Under the pieces are notes generated by a model. That model saw only the letters and a list, made by a program, of their open reading frames with translations. It had not been told where the DNA came from and did not search any database. Positions 43,370-44,703 of a stretch of DNA of 44,703 bases are shown here, one piece after another. Position 1 is the first letter of the stretch. The number at the start of each line of letters is the position of its first letter. The position numbers were made by a program, and so were the translations under genes. The DNA is from Bacteroidales bacterium (GTDB lineage: Bacteria; Bacteroidota; Bacteroidia; Bacteroidales; UBA3824), in the NCBI GenBank assembly GCA_016286055.1, contig JAEERW010000020.1, positions 1 through 44,703 on the forward strand, read 5' to 3'.

Positions 43370-44703
43370 TTAAAATGTGTGTTTAAATACTTGGAAACTG
43401 AACGTCTGATATCCCATAAGTCCGTTTCCGTCGATGGCTTCCACAATGCCTATAAATTCGCTGTTGACATCAGATGCGGCAAAGGGAATTTCTGCGTTGC
43501 CATTTTCATCGGTGATAACTTGCGGTTGCCATTGCAGTAGGTTTCGTGGGTCGGCTATTGGAGAGGCAAGGTCGAATGAATCGGGTTGGTAAAATTCACG
43601 CTTGGGGTAGTAACCTTGAACCCTCGTCAAGCCGTACATTTCCAACAGTTGTTTGTCGGTAAACTTTTGTTTGGGATAAATAATTTCCATCTGTTCTATT
43701 AAAACCCATGAACCACGTACTCCGTCTCCCTTAAATTTTACCATCAGATATTTTTCACCAGGAATTGGTTTTGTATGTTTTCTGTTGCAAATATCGCCCC
43801 AAGGGTGACTCGTGTAACCCTCCCTATAATCGTTAAGAAAGGCATGTTTTTCCCCATTAAACCACTCATGTACACAAACATATTCGGGACCTACACAATC
43901 TGCATTTGCCAAACTATCTAAAAAACCTGTAACTTTGTCGCGATACTGAGGCCTCCGCTTGCCATTTATTACTACTTCGTTCAAAAGAACCGTCTTATCA
44001 TCGTTAGTAACCATCTGTTTAGTATCAGTGGTACTAATAAGATGATTATCAACTATATATTGTGATAAATTGTGCCGATAATCATTTATTGTATCGAATG
44101 GATTTACAATTGATATTTCCGCTTTGTATTTGTCTATTAATAAAGGTTTTAGATAGATATTGCCTGGCATTTTATCCATTAATTGCGCAACTAACTCGAA
44201 TTTGCCCAACGAATCGGTAAATATAAAGCAGGTGTCGCCTTTCGACGAGAAGGCTTTTAGTACCTGTATTTTACCATCTATATCACGCCGTGTTGTCTGC
44301 ATTCCGCATACACCATCGGTCAGCAGAGGTTTGCTTGTGGTCGGCTCTTTATCCCAAACATAATTTCTCCAACCTTGGGTCATCATCAACAGGTCGAGTG
44401 CTTGCAGACGGTCTTCGTTTTGAGTGTCAAAATAATATGTAGGATTAAAAATGTTGCCCCGAATTTGCTCCGAAAGAAAACAATGCGAAAGAATGTTCTC
44501 GTGTCCGGGCTGGTAAAGATACGCTTTGTCGAAAATGGTTACTGCAAGTTCTGCCTTGGTGGGGTTGCCAATTGTGTCGGTAACTTTGAGGCTTACCTTG
44601 CCTGTGTCGCGGCGATAGTATTGTAACTTATCGGTAACAGCAGAAATGTTGAGCCGTTTGTCAGGGTTGACAAACACCAATCTTTCGGCAACAGGGCGTT
44701 CGT
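43370..44703 (-). CDS. Secreted MG2-like protein, copy C, 5' part outside window
   Basis: The frame is open to the window edge, so the N-terminus (signal and MG2-like domain) is missing. The visible part begins in the conserved NERPVAERLVFVNPDK segment, runs through the shared AELAVTIFDKAYLYQPGHENILSHCFLSEQ and MMTQGWRNYVWDKE, diverges in the middle (CGMQTTRRDIDGKIQVLKAFSSKGD onward), and ends in the shared Ig-like tail (IPFAASDVNSEFIGIVEAIDG). It is the most upstream of the three copies seen; the promoter lies beyond the window. Confidence 0.8.
   Translation of the reverse strand, partial: ERPVAERLVFVNPDKRLNISAVTDKLQYYRRDTGKVSLKVTDTIGNPTKAELAVTIFDKAYLYQPGHENILSHCFLSEQIRGNIFNPTYYFDTQNEDRLQALDLLMMTQGWRNYVWDKEPTTSKPLLTDGVCGMQTTRRDIDGKIQVLKAFSSKGDTCFIFTDSLGKFELVAQLMDKMPGNIYLKPLLIDKYKAEISIVNPFDTINDYRHNLSQYIVDNHLISTTDTKQMVTNDDKTVLLNEVVINGKRRPQYRDKVTGFLDSLANADCVGPEYVCVHEWFNGEKHAFLNDYREGYTSHPWGDICNRKHTKPIPGEKYLMVKFKGDGVRGSWVLIEQMEIIYPKQKFTDKQLLEMYGLTRVQGYYPKREFYQPDSFDLASPIADPRNLLQWQPQVITDENGNAEIPFAASDVNSEFIGIVEAIDGNGLMGYQTFSFQVFKHTF

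Overview
The window looks like a chromosomal segment of a Bacteroidota bacterium, most likely Bacteroidales. Promoters match the Bacteroidota form (-7 box TAnnTTTG, often with a TTG about 19-20 nt upstream). Shine-Dalgarno sequences are mostly absent. BspA-type leucine-rich repeats, RND efflux, a WecA-like transferase with a Wzi-like barrel, and secreted macroglobulin-like proteins also fit. No prophage, insertion sequence, integrase, rRNA or CRISPR array was seen.

Left accessory region (1-10.8 kb, all minus strand). Two tandem paralogous TIR-NB-ARC (STAND) proteins are candidate immune sensors. The first is cut by the window edge. The second carries a second TIR-like domain at its C-terminus, giving TIR-NB-ARC-TIR. 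Between them lie a wrecked GH43 glycosidase remnant and a frameshifted secreted protein. Next come a zinc-ribbon membrane protein, a YoeB toxin/antitoxin pair, and a three-gene unit: BspA-LRR membrane protein, radical SAM/SPASM enzyme, and a small Ser-rich protein ending in 17 asparagines. This three-gene unit is the best candidate for an undescribed peptide-modification system.

ATPases and transport (10.8-22 kb). Two unrelated AAA-type ATPases (AAA_14/DUF4143 and DUF234 types) are each preceded by tandem repeats, with periods of 32 and 52 bp, close to whole numbers of helical turns. Between them is a DASS/SLC13 anion transporter with a strong terminator. An AraC-type regulator diverges from an MFP-RND-TolC efflux operon.

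Core region (22-38.7 kb). A GT4 glycosyltransferase, a secreted unknown and a CYTH protein are followed by the cyclophilin-pheS-tyrS operon, a HigBA module with a palindromic operator over its promoter, and rnhB. Two envelope proteins, nadB, a Wzi-like barrel and a WecA-like transferase follow on the minus strand. On the plus strand come an atypical SDR, ruvB, a degenerate M28-like lipoprotein, a SiaC-like (DUF1987) protein and tRNA-Arg(CCG).

Right end (38.7-44.7 kb). Three tandem paralogous secreted MG2-like proteins form a minus-strand operon. They have nearly identical N-terminal halves and C-terminal domains around a strongly divergent central segment; the third is cut by the window edge.
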